Assembly: GCA_937890135.1 (NCBI GenBank)
Contig: CALBYC010000103.1
Coordinates: forward strand, 1-9,928
Direction of reading: 5' to 3'
Origin: an uncultured Parabacteroides sp.
Lineage (GTDB): Bacteria > Bacteroidota > Bacteroidia > Bacteroidales > Tannerellaceae
DNA: 9,928 bases
Position 1 is the stretch's first letter; each line of letters begins with the position of its first letter. The translations under genes and the position numbers were made by a program. Of the stretch, positions 1-8,300 are shown piece by piece. The notes under the pieces are model-generated. The model had not been told where the DNA came from and searched no databases. It saw nothing but the letters and a program-made list of their open reading frames with translations.

Positions 1-762
1 CACCGGACCGAACTCTTTTTGCAATCCGCCCAGTTCCTTGTAGATGCCCTCTTCTATCCTGCCTCCCAAATGCACGCGGATGTCCGAGCTGTTGTTCCCC
101 CCGACTATCGGGCGGTCGTTGATCAAGGCGACCTTGCATCCCAAGCGGGCAGCGGACACGGCCGCGCTCATGCCGGCAATTCCCGCACCGACCACCACCA
201 AGTCGTAATCGCCCGCATCCGGAGCGACATCGGGGATGCCCAAAGCCTTCCTGCGGAACGCTTCCAGCGCTTTCACGTCGGAAGGAGGAACATCCCCCTG
301 CTCGGTCGTGAAATAAATGGCATCGCAACGCCCGTCAAACCCGGTCAAGTCATGGAGCTTGACGACCGTGTTCACCTTCTTCACCGACAGCTTACCTGCG
401 ACCTGCCACATCCAGGCGGAACCTTCACTGCCCAACGGGGAAACCAATTTCTTTCCACCCACGGACAAACTGAACTTGCCGGGGCCTTCCCCGTCCTTCC
501 AAGGTGATGTCCAGTTATAGGTACGGACATACACATAATATTCCCCTTTCTCGGGGAAAGTCACTTCCGTCCACGCATCTTCCACGGGCACTCCCATGCC
601 ATGCGCTATGAGGTACGGGGAACCCATCAGATCCATAAACTGTTGATCCACTTTCCATCCTCCCTTATGGGCAAAGTTCTCCGCTTCAACCCACAAATCG
701 GCGGCATTGACTCCCGAAAGCCAACCCAACGTAATCAATAATGACAACCAAATCTTTTTCAT
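1..762 (-). CDS. Secreted FAD-dependent oxidoreductase with N-terminal beta-sandwich-like region (5' part, cut by window edge)
   Basis: The frame is open from an ATG at 762 to the window edge, giving 254 residues without a stop; the C-terminal part is missing. Residues 1-20 form a signal peptidase I-type signal (Lys-Lys, hydrophobic core, VNA before Ala21). Residues about 22-153 look like an all-beta, carbohydrate-binding-like region, starting WVEAENF and rich in Trp, Tyr and Gly. From about 185 comes a Rossmann dinucleotide-binding fold: LVVVGAGIAG with G192, G194 and G197, then VALINDRPIVGG and SSDIRVHLGG. This second block is characteristic of the FAD_oxidored family (PF12831), where a DRP-x-GG-N-SS motif follows strand beta2. 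The family is known to bind FAD; its donor substrate is mostly unknown. As the fifth gene of a minus-strand PUL, 137 nt behind the duplicated lipoprotein gene, it probably oxidises a sugar or sugar derivative in the periplasm or outside the cell. That role is inference. No strong ribosome binding site precedes the ATG. Confidence 0.85.
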   Translation of the reverse strand, partial: MKKIWLSLLITLGWLSGVNAADLWVEAENFAHKGGWKVDQQFMDLMGSPYLIAHGMGVPVEDAWTEVTFPEKGEYYVYVRTYNWTSPWKDGEGPGKFSLSVGGKKLVSPLGSEGSAWMWQVAGKLSVKKVNTVVKLHDLTGFDGRCDAIYFTTEQGDVPPSDVKALEAFRRKALGIPDVAPDAGDYDLVVVGAGIAGMSAAVSAARLGCKVALINDRPIVGGNNSSDIRVHLGGRIEEGIYKELGGLQKEFGPV

Positions 763-800
763 ATCTGTTTTATTCAAATTTTCAATTCATGCCGGCCTTT

Positions 801-841
801 TCCCCAAAAGAATGCGACCTTTTTCCGAAAAGGCCGCATTC
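801..841. repeat. Intergenic 41-nt segment, copy 1 (similar to 9888-9928)
   Basis: Aligned without gaps to 9888-9928, this segment matches at 30 of 41 positions by hand count. The shared blocks are CCCAAAAG and CCGAAAAGG, plus the flanks GCA and TC. It largely coincides with the long hairpin here, but the other copy does not fold into the same stem. It may belong to a dispersed intergenic element, or the match may be chance in purine-rich, pyrimidine-rich DNA. Confidence 0.35.
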
Positions 842-845
842 TCTT
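806..845 (-). terminator. 18-bp stem-loop between the lipoprotein and oxidoreductase genes
   Basis: Read on the minus strand, 18 bases (positions 845-828) pair with 18 bases (823-806) around the tetraloop CGGA. The pairing is continuous, with two G-U wobbles. The 3' arm ends in CTTTT and is followed by GGGG, so the U tract is short and partly inside the stem. The hairpin starts 54 nt after the lipoprotein stop codon and ends 43 nt before the oxidoreductase start. It could be an intrinsic terminator, a partial terminator that lowers expression of the oxidoreductase, or a 3'-end stabiliser of the upstream message. The fold is plainly visible; its function is inferred. Confidence 0.6.
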
Positions 846-899
846 CAGCGAAAGACCATATCCTTTTCTTCGGGTAATCACGTCTAAGGGTTGACGCAT

Positions 900-3383
900 T
901 TACTCGTACTTCAGCAACGTGGAGACTTTCGCACCATCCCGGTCGGAAACGAAACGAATCCAACGAGCCTGGAAAGATTCCGGAAATTGGTATAATATGC
1001 TCTTTCCCGCCGTTACCATTTCCGTACGGTACGGCATCCAATCGCCATTGCCCGTCGGGTCTACCTCAATAGTTATTTCCGCATCCTTGTCCGATGACAG
1101 TTCCAGCGATTTCTTATCATAGAACGCGATCAGATAGGGGTCGGACGGCTCGCCGGCTTTCACCACCGTATTCATCCACGGACCGCCATGGCCGACCGGT
1201 TTGCCCAATGTCCACAAGTCGTCGATGGCACCAGCCCAAACGGCTGCTTTCCCGTCAGCGGAAACGATGACATGAGGATTATTGCGGCCTTCCTCGGGAT
1301 TGATGCCCGTCATCAGCAACATGCCGCGGTAAGAAGCGTAGTCGTTGATGCGGTAATTATGGGTGGATACAGGGCGAATCTTCGCATAACCATCCGCATT
1401 CTCCGCCGGCAATTCGTAGAAAGTGCCCATGCAGCTGAACAAGTCCCGCTCGGTGGCGACTTCCCTGCAAATACGCAAAGAGGCCTGGTCAGTCAATCCT
1501 TTATACGCCTCATTGCCCAAAGGCAAACGCCACCTGCGCTGTGCGTCGTCCACCACCAGGACGGAACCATCCTCTATGGAAATCACCTGCTGCGGAATGG
1601 CGAACTTGGAACGGATGAAGTCCGCCGTTTCCTTGTCGTCCTTCCGCACCAGCTGCAACGTGTCGTTCATCTCATAATAACCGACTTCCTCCACTTTACC
1701 ATCCTTCTCTGTTGTCGCCAACAAGCCCAAGGCACGGCGGTTATTGCCCAAACCATATAAGAGACCGCCCGTCGCCGCATTTCCGTCCGCAGCCGCCAAG
1801 CCGTTGTACATCGCACTGGCAGACGAAGGACGTTTGTCGGGGTCGGTATAATTGAAGCTGACCGTCGTGTGCGTGGCCTTGTCGGTCTTCACACGGATCC
1901 ATTCACCTTTTTCATTTTCTTCAAACGGAACGAAAACAGCGCTTCCCGCATCCACTTTGACCTCCTTCAAAGCCTTCCATTGGTTATTTCCTTTCTCATC
2001 CACCTCAAACGTATAAGTCACCGGTTGCATGCTCTCGTTTTTCACCCAACCGCAACGTTCAGCCCATCCGGCAAACAAGAACGGTTCGGAATACTCGTTG
2101 GCCTTTACATCCTCTTTTGCCCAAACGGCACCTTCCGCAGTGGCAGGCCCTAATTCAAACGGCTTGGTGAGGGAAGTGAACCAAACATTGGAGTTGGATT
2201 GTCCCGGACCTTCTATGTTGCCCTTCGCCTTGCGTCGGTTCAGGAACTCCTTTTGGGCGGAATCGTCGCATCCGAAGACCAATTGGTCGTTCCAACGGGC
2301 GAAGTCCCCTATCACCTTCAAATAGGCAGAACGAGGACGGATGCCTGCGCTGTTATCCGCAGTGAAAGTTGACGGAAAAGTCCAGAACATGCCGTGCATG
2401 GTCATCATGTAATCGGGTTTGCCAGCCGTCCCGACATTGCGGATGCGCGGCCATTCCGTGTTCCATCCATGCGCCCCGTCATAACTGTGGCTGGCTTTCG
2501 GCAACCGATAGAAAGACCATCCCTTCTTGGCATCGCGCACGCCCAGCAAAACGGACTTGTAATCCCAGCCATTCGCCCAAATGGGGTCTGTCTCCGGATT
2601 GGGATTCCCATAGATGCCGCCCGGTCCTGTCACTTCCGTGAACTGGTTGCGGCGGACTAATTTCCAGTTTTTGCCATCCCATTCAGACAACGACCCGGCT
2701 TCCACGTCAAACTTCTTCAAAGCCTCTTGAGTTCCTTCGCCATTGTTGGCATAAACTGCCACACCCTGACCCGAATAGAAACCTTTGCCATGCACGCCAA
2801 ACAGCAAGTCGTTAGCAGGATTCACTCCCGTGTCTTTATGTTCCTGTTTTAATAAATTCCCGTCCTTATAAAGCTCCTTAACCGCCAACGTATTGACATC
2901 CACCTCATAGAACCCTTCTTCCATGGTCGCATAATAGATCTTATGAGCCGGGTCAGTCAGATGACGGGCATTAGCTGTCATACGTCCCGGCATGACCTCC
3001 CAAGGAATCACCCGGATATTTCCCGTGCTGTCAATGGCATAAGGGCCGATGAAAAGCTGGTTGCTCTCCTTATGAATCATACGGTTGGCCGGAGTCCCTC
3101 CGATGCTTTGAGGATAAACCGTCAGCTGGTAATCGTCCGAAATGGAATAGAGCTTGTCCGACGAACCGAACGGCAAGTGCGGCCCGTAAGTTATCAGCCA
3201 TAACTTGCCATCCCACGGCACAACCGCTCCTGTCCCGCACTCTCCCTCATTGTTGTAATAAGCCAGACGAGGATAGATACCCGAAACAGAATCCGGCACC
3301 TGCTTTTGTTGACTTTGCGTCGAACATCCTACCAGACAAATCAAAGACAACGCACCTAAAACACTTTTTGCTTTTACTTTCAT
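900..3383 (-). CDS. Uncharacterised PUL lipoprotein with an internal duplication, probably beta-propeller plus beta-sandwich
   Basis: This 827-residue protein is made as a lipoprotein: a short hydrophobic signal ends in the lipobox LVGC with Cys20, followed by a polar STQSQQ linker. I recognise no named domain. The body is beta-rich, with repeated short strands, Gly-Asp turns and many Trp and Tyr, as expected of a beta-propeller. Residues about 193-513 and 541-826 are diverged copies of one another. Paired landmarks are LLFGV/LLYGL, KLVRR/QLVRK, SVLLGVRDA/SVLVVDDA, GIRPRS/KIRPVS, YSEPFLFA/PSDPYLIA, TFEVD/TIEVD and GEWIRV/ARWIRF. The first copy has a His/Trp/Glu cluster (HGWNTEWPRIR near 305-315, H330, C372-D374) that the second lacks, so only the first may carry an active or binding site. 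It lies 116 nt behind susD, which suggests cell-surface or periplasmic glycan binding or processing. The start at 3383 is the only ATG giving a full signal peptide. The enzymatic role is unknown. Confidence 0.85.
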   Translation of the reverse strand: MKVKAKSVLGALSLICLVGCSTQSQQKQVPDSVSGIYPRLAYYNNEGECGTGAVVPWDGKLWLITYGPHLPFGSSDKLYSISDDYQLTVYPQSIGGTPANRMIHKESNQLFIGPYAIDSTGNIRVIPWEVMPGRMTANARHLTDPAHKIYYATMEEGFYEVDVNTLAVKELYKDGNLLKQEHKDTGVNPANDLLFGVHGKGFYSGQGVAVYANNGEGTQEALKKFDVEAGSLSEWDGKNWKLVRRNQFTEVTGPGGIYGNPNPETDPIWANGWDYKSVLLGVRDAKKGWSFYRLPKASHSYDGAHGWNTEWPRIRNVGTAGKPDYMMTMHGMFWTFPSTFTADNSAGIRPRSAYLKVIGDFARWNDQLVFGCDDSAQKEFLNRRKAKGNIEGPGQSNSNVWFTSLTKPFELGPATAEGAVWAKEDVKANEYSEPFLFAGWAERCGWVKNESMQPVTYTFEVDEKGNNQWKALKEVKVDAGSAVFVPFEENEKGEWIRVKTDKATHTTVSFNYTDPDKRPSSASAMYNGLAAADGNAATGGLLYGLGNNRRALGLLATTEKDGKVEEVGYYEMNDTLQLVRKDDKETADFIRSKFAIPQQVISIEDGSVLVVDDAQRRWRLPLGNEAYKGLTDQASLRICREVATERDLFSCMGTFYELPAENADGYAKIRPVSTHNYRINDYASYRGMLLMTGINPEEGRNNPHVIVSADGKAAVWAGAIDDLWTLGKPVGHGGPWMNTVVKAGEPSDPYLIAFYDKKSLELSSDKDAEITIEVDPTGNGDWMPYRTEMVTAGKSILYQFPESFQARWIRFVSDRDGAKVSTLLKYE

Positions 3384-3409
3384 TTTTACCGTTTTTTGAA
3401 TAGGCCCGA

Positions 3410-3449
3410 GGAAATGCGCCAGACAGATTATAAGACCCGGCGCATCCCC
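3410..3449 (-). other. Intercistronic stem-loop between susD-like gene and lipoprotein gene
   Basis: On the minus strand, the arm complementary to 3439-3449 pairs with the arm complementary to 3410-3420. This gives 11 bp: a perfect 7-bp ATGCGCC/GGCGCAT core, two G-U pairs and two G-C pairs, with an 18-nt loop. No T tract follows, so it is not a classical terminator. It begins about 50 nt after the susD stop and ends about 27 nt before the next ATG. Such hairpins commonly protect the 3' end of abundant susCD messages or mark a processing site. That role is inference here. Confidence 0.5.
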
Positions 3450-3499
3450 GATCCCAGTTATTATAAATTAAATTAAGTGTACCATACTATAACAATCCA

Positions 3500-5293
3500 T
3501 TACCACTTTGGGTTCTGACTCAAGTTGGAATTAACTAAAATATCTGCTGCCGGAACCGGCCACAAATAGTCCCTTTCCTCGTCGAACTTACGTTCCGTAG
3601 CGACTACGATATAACCGGCATCCACCATGTATTTCAAATCGGCAATGCCATCCTCGTCTATCTGCGGCACGCCACCCAATGGATAGTTTCCATCCTTCCA
3701 GTTCTGAATCAACCGTTTGTATTCTGCTGAAACTTTATTTTCGTCGCCATCCCAAGAATTGGACCCGGACCAAGCGCGGAGCAAGAAATAAGCAGGACGG
3801 TTGTAGACCTTGCCGGCTATACGCCAACGAATCAGGTCGGCATAACGCTGTCCTTCCCACGCCAACTCGATGAAACGTTCGGTACGGAGGACGGTGCGCA
3901 TCTGCTGCTGCGTACCGAGGATTACCCTTGGGTATGCCATGTTCGTTCCAGCATAAGCCCTTTCACGCAATTTGTTGATGGTCGCATCCAATACTTCCTG
4001 CGTGCATTTGCCCTGTTCAATCATAGCTTCCGCATACATCAACAACACATCGCCATAACGCATCATCGGGTAAGTGGTCGGAGCGCCCGCTTTGCCGTTT
4101 TCCAGGAAAGATTCATCGATGAACTTCCTGAACACGAATCCATTGTAGGAAGCATGTTCCGCGCGGGCTTTGGAATCGTTGTTGCCCACCTGTGTTTCGT
4201 CCGAAGCACGCAGGACAGTCGTTCTGGTAGGATCCGGGCTGTACTCATAACCCAACCACATGTAATCTTTCGGATTATACGTCCCGTCCAACACCTTTTT
4301 GTTGTAAGCCGTAGCGAAGGGAACGATGGTCATGGCCATGCGCGGGTCGCGGTTTTCAAACAAATCCTTCGGGTTGTACAAAGGAGATTCATCGATAGGC
4401 TTGCCGTCCGTACAGGGGTAAGCGCAAACCAGTTCATAGGAAGGAGCTTTCTGTCCGCCCCATCCGCCGGACAAGCGAGTGATACAATTCTGCACGTCGG
4501 CTCCCGCCCAGTAATACTTCTTCAATGTGACATCCCCCCTGAAGAAGAAAATCCATTCTTCGGAAGCAGAAGCCGTGAAAAGGTCACGGTAGTTGCCATG
4601 CAATTTGTAAATCCCCAAGTCCATGCACTTCTTTGCCGCCTCTTCCGCAACAGCATAATCGCCATTATACAATGCGATTCTCGCCTTGAAAGCATACGCC
4701 GCCCCTTTGGTGGCCTTTTGCAGGCCTGAATACTTCTCCGGCAAACGCTCGGCGGCCTTGTCCAGACATTCATAACTATAAGCCAGCACCTCGGCCTTCG
4801 GGGAACGGGTCGCCTTGTAAGCCTCGTCCAAAGTCATGCCGGTCTTGTCCAAAATGGCATCTCCCCAGTGGAATGCCAACATGCCGTAAGCATATCCCAT
4901 ATAGAAATAAGCCTCCCCTTCATACTGGGTAATATCTTTTTCCGGCACTCCCACTTCACGGGCATGATCCATGCTGTTGATCAGTCGCAAGGCACGGGCG
5001 ATACCTTTATAATAGTTCTGCCAACGTGTGGCAATCGTACCGTCTTCGGCTGTCAACGTACCATTCTGCACGGAGGATGTCGAGTTACGAGCCGTCACGT
5101 CATCCCCCCACAGCATATCATCAATCGGGAAAAAATCCGTCCGGTAGAAATCGTTCACGGACATTTCTATTTCAGCCTGGGTAGAGTACCAGTTATTGCT
5201 TGAACCTTCAGAAAGCGGGCTCAAATTGAGGTCTACACACGATACCAATGAAAGTAAAGAGGTAGCACATATAAGGATTCTATACTTTTTCAT
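3500..5293 (-). CDS. SusD/RagB-family surface glycan-binding lipoprotein
   Basis: This is the outer-membrane lipoprotein partner of the SusC-type porin; it captures glycan at the cell surface and forms the lid of the transporter. I place the start at ATG 5293, giving 597 residues that begin MKKYRILICA. This start gives a clean signal with lipobox LVSC (Cys19) and has a GGAAAG Shine-Dalgarno-like sequence just upstream. The in-frame ATG at 5329 would add 12 polar residues and overlap susC by 23 nt. Family landmarks appear in the usual order: an alpha-helical TPR-like N-terminal half, ENRDPRM near 313-319, MRYGDVLLMYAEA near 411-423, INKLRERAY near 439-447, ERFIELAWEGQRYADLIRW near 472-490, and the characteristic tail NSNLSQNPKW. 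The length is slightly above the usual 500-580. The gene starts 13 nt after the susC stop, so the two are surely cotranscribed. The ligand cannot be inferred from the sequence. Confidence 0.96.
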   Translation of the reverse strand: MKKYRILICATSLLSLVSCVDLNLSPLSEGSSNNWYSTQAEIEMSVNDFYRTDFFPIDDMLWGDDVTARNSTSSVQNGTLTAEDGTIATRWQNYYKGIARALRLINSMDHAREVGVPEKDITQYEGEAYFYMGYAYGMLAFHWGDAILDKTGMTLDEAYKATRSPKAEVLAYSYECLDKAAERLPEKYSGLQKATKGAAYAFKARIALYNGDYAVAEEAAKKCMDLGIYKLHGNYRDLFTASASEEWIFFFRGDVTLKKYYWAGADVQNCITRLSGGWGGQKAPSYELVCAYPCTDGKPIDESPLYNPKDLFENRDPRMAMTIVPFATAYNKKVLDGTYNPKDYMWLGYEYSPDPTRTTVLRASDETQVGNNDSKARAEHASYNGFVFRKFIDESFLENGKAGAPTTYPMMRYGDVLLMYAEAMIEQGKCTQEVLDATINKLRERAYAGTNMAYPRVILGTQQQMRTVLRTERFIELAWEGQRYADLIRWRIAGKVYNRPAYFLLRAWSGSNSWDGDENKVSAEYKRLIQNWKDGNYPLGGVPQIDEDGIADLKYMVDAGYIVVATERKFDEERDYLWPVPAADILVNSNLSQNPKW

Positions 5294-5306
5294 TTTCTTT
5301 CCATTT

Positions 5307-8300
5307 TTAGAATTTGATGCTTGCGCCAAATGTGAATGACGTGGAGATAAAGTCAGAGCTTGAACCTACTTCCGGGTCCCAGCCCTTCGGATAATGGCTG
5401 ATTGCCGGCAGATCCGAAATGCTTGTGTAAACACGAAGACCTTTGATATACTCCGTTCCCTGCAATTTCGCCGGTATCGTATAACCCAATGTAATGTTCT
5501 TTACACGGAAATATGCGCCATTGAACAACCAATAGTCCGAACCGCTATACGTGTTGGTCGTATTGGTATAGGTCAAACGCGGATATTTGGCCTTGCGGTT
5601 CTGCTCTTCCGTATTGAACTGGCTCCAATAATTGCCTTTGACCAATTCCGGGACAGCGCCCCATTGCTCTTTCAACGGTTGAATCCACGCAGAATTGAAC
5701 AATACGTTCTGATGTCCTATGCCTTGGAAAGACAAAGAGAAGTCGAAGTCCCTCCAGCCCAGATAGAGGTTGCCACCGAACTGGTATTCCGGCAAAGAGT
5801 TGCCCAAACGCACTTTGTCATCCGCATTGATGACACCGTCGCCGTTCACATCCACATACTTGATGTTACCCGCCTTGTCGTTCGATGTCAGTGTCGGGTA
5901 CTTCTTTCCATTCGCATCGTACAAATCGGCATCCGTGATAAACAGACCGTCCGTCTTGTACATATACCATTCGTTGTAATAAGAACCCTTTTCGTAAATC
6001 TTGTTGCCATTGATGGTTCGCTTGTCGCCCAAATATCCCATCTTGGAGCGGTAATCCGAAAGGTTGAAAGAGACACCGTAAGTCACTTCACCGATTTTGT
6101 CTTTCCAGCCCATGTCCAAATCCCAGCCTTTCGTGTGCATATCGCCGGCGTTCTGGGACGGTGCGGAGAAACCCGCATAAGAAGGGAAGCCCAACGTCAA
6201 AAGCATATTGGAGGTCTTCTTATAATAATAATCGGCAGTCAAGTTGAACCGGCCATCGAACATGTTCAAGTCCACACCGACATCGTAGGTGGTCGTCGTC
6301 TCCCAAGTAATGTCCTCAAATGCATAATATATTTGGGCGGCATTCTGGATAGCCGAAACGGTTTGCGAACCATTGTCATACATATAGCTGTTTCCAAAGG
6401 AGATAGAAGCCAGGTATGGGAATTCCGAACCGATGCGCTCGTTGCCCAATGAGCCGATGGATGCGCGGAGTTTCAAATAATCAATCTTGCATTTCGGGAA
6501 CCAAGATTCACTGGATGCCACCCAGCCGGCGGACACAGACGGGAAAACGCCCCAACGGGAACCGGATGCGAAACGGGAAGAACCGTCCGCACGGACATTG
6601 GCTTGCAACATATATTTGTTCATGTAGGAATACATGACGCGGCCGAAGACGGACTCGTAGGCATTGTGTCCCGCACTTCCGGAGTTGTACTGGTAATCCT
6701 CCGGACCTATATTCAAATAGGGGTAAGAGTCCAATTTATAGTTGTTACGAGAAGCGCCCAAGTTCTCCCACTTGTATTCATATCCTTCATAACCCACCAT
6801 CGCATTCAATGAATGGTCGTTCCATTTGTTCAGGTAATTGGCGAAGAACTGGTAGGTCATGCTCCGGGTGTTATTACGTGTCTCTTCCAAGGATGTTACC
6901 TTATTCGCCTGAGCCTGCACGGACGAACCATCTTCATAATATAGATTGACAGCCTTCGTGAATTTCTTGCCATTCGTGAATGTATAACGTGGAGAGAGGA
7001 CGGCAGACAAAGTCAGTCCTTTAAGTGGAGTCAATTGCAAGGAAGCCTTACCTCCGAACTTATAATAATGGACATCATTCGTACCGCCTTCATTCAACAT
7101 GGCGAGCGCATTTCCACCTGCCTTCACATCGGCATACGAACCGTTTTCCCAGTAAGGGTTATAATATCCCGGTATCAGATAAGCCCAATAAATGGGATTA
7201 ATCGAACTTGGATCTATTGAATTGGATGTAGAAAAATCGATGTCCATGTTCACCTTAATCCAAGAGTTAATCTTGTAGTCGTTGTTCACACGGCCGGCAT
7301 AACGTTCATACGATTTGTTCTTGTAATAGCCATCCGCCGTCTGGTAATTGAAAGAGAACTTGGTCTGCACTTTGTCATTGCCGCCCGACAAGCTGAAGCT
7401 ATGCTGCTGGTGGGACGTTGTCTTTTTCAAGAGCAGGTTCACCCAGTCCGTATTAGGATAATGGTACGGGTCTTTGGCGTTGTTTGCCAGCCATCCGTCT
7501 ATCGTCTCTTTTGAATATTGAGAATACGGGTCACTCGCGCCATCGTTATATTTCACCTCATTTTGAATGTTCATCCAATCGACGACATTGCCATTCTTCG
7601 GGCGGGCGGTCGGTTTGTCGATAGAATATTCATAGTTATAGTCCAACTGGAGCCTGTTCTCCTTTGCGCGCTTCGTGGTAATCAAAATGACACCGGCCGC
7701 GGCACGGGAACCATAGATGGAAGCAGAGGCGGCATCCTTCAATACGCTCATTGTCTCCACATCCGAAGCGATGACATCGTTCAAAGAACCCGGGACACCA
7801 TCGATGATAACCAACGGTTCGTTGGTGGACAACGTAGTCACACCACGGACTTGGATGCTGGCGGAACTTCCGGGAGCGCCGGAAGAACGGGTTACTTGCA
7901 CGCCGGAAATCTGTCCTTGCATGGCCGTGGACAATTGCTGTGTGGAACGTTCTGTCAATGCGGAACCGGTCACACTGGATATCGGGCCTGTCAAGTCCCC
8001 TTTGCGTGCCGTACCATAACCGATGACGACTACTTCATCCAGCTGCTCCGAATCCTCACGCAAGGTAATATTCAAATTATCGCTGTTCGCTGTCACCTGC
8101 TGGTTTTTGAAGCCTATGTATGAAACCTCAAGAACCGCATTACGAGCCACAGAAATGGTGAATCTGCCCTCCATGTCGGTTATCGTGCCGTTGGTCGTGC
8201 CTTTCTCGACCACATTCGCACCAATCACCGGTTCTCCGTTGGCATCCACCACGACCCCTTTCACCAGGCGGGCCTGCTGCGAGGCTTGCGTGGAAGTGGA

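Noticed and set aside
775..808. Promoter for the oxidoreductase gene, with TTTG (805-808) and AAAATTTG (775-782) at 22 nt spacing on the minus strand
   Set aside because: The spacing fits, but the -7 box lacks its leading T and the predicted start would leave only about 10 nt before the ATG. Cotranscription with the upstream gene is simpler.
787..1041. Minus-strand frame of 84 codons overlapping the end of the lipoprotein gene
   Set aside because: It overlaps the well-supported C-terminal module of the 827-residue protein in another frame and shows no protein-like composition or start signal.
5294..5329. Longer SusD start at 5329
   Set aside because: It would add 12 polar residues before the signal peptide and overlap susC. 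The ATG at 5293 has a good ribosome binding site and gives a standard lipoprotein signal.
5394..6452. Open frame of 352 codons on the plus strand
   Set aside because: It lies wholly inside the SusC coding region on the other strand, has no recognisable domain or ribosome binding site, and is explained by the codon use of SusC. The same holds for the plus-strand frames at 19-507, 1188-1760, 4154-4729, 7518-8123 and 9283-9771.
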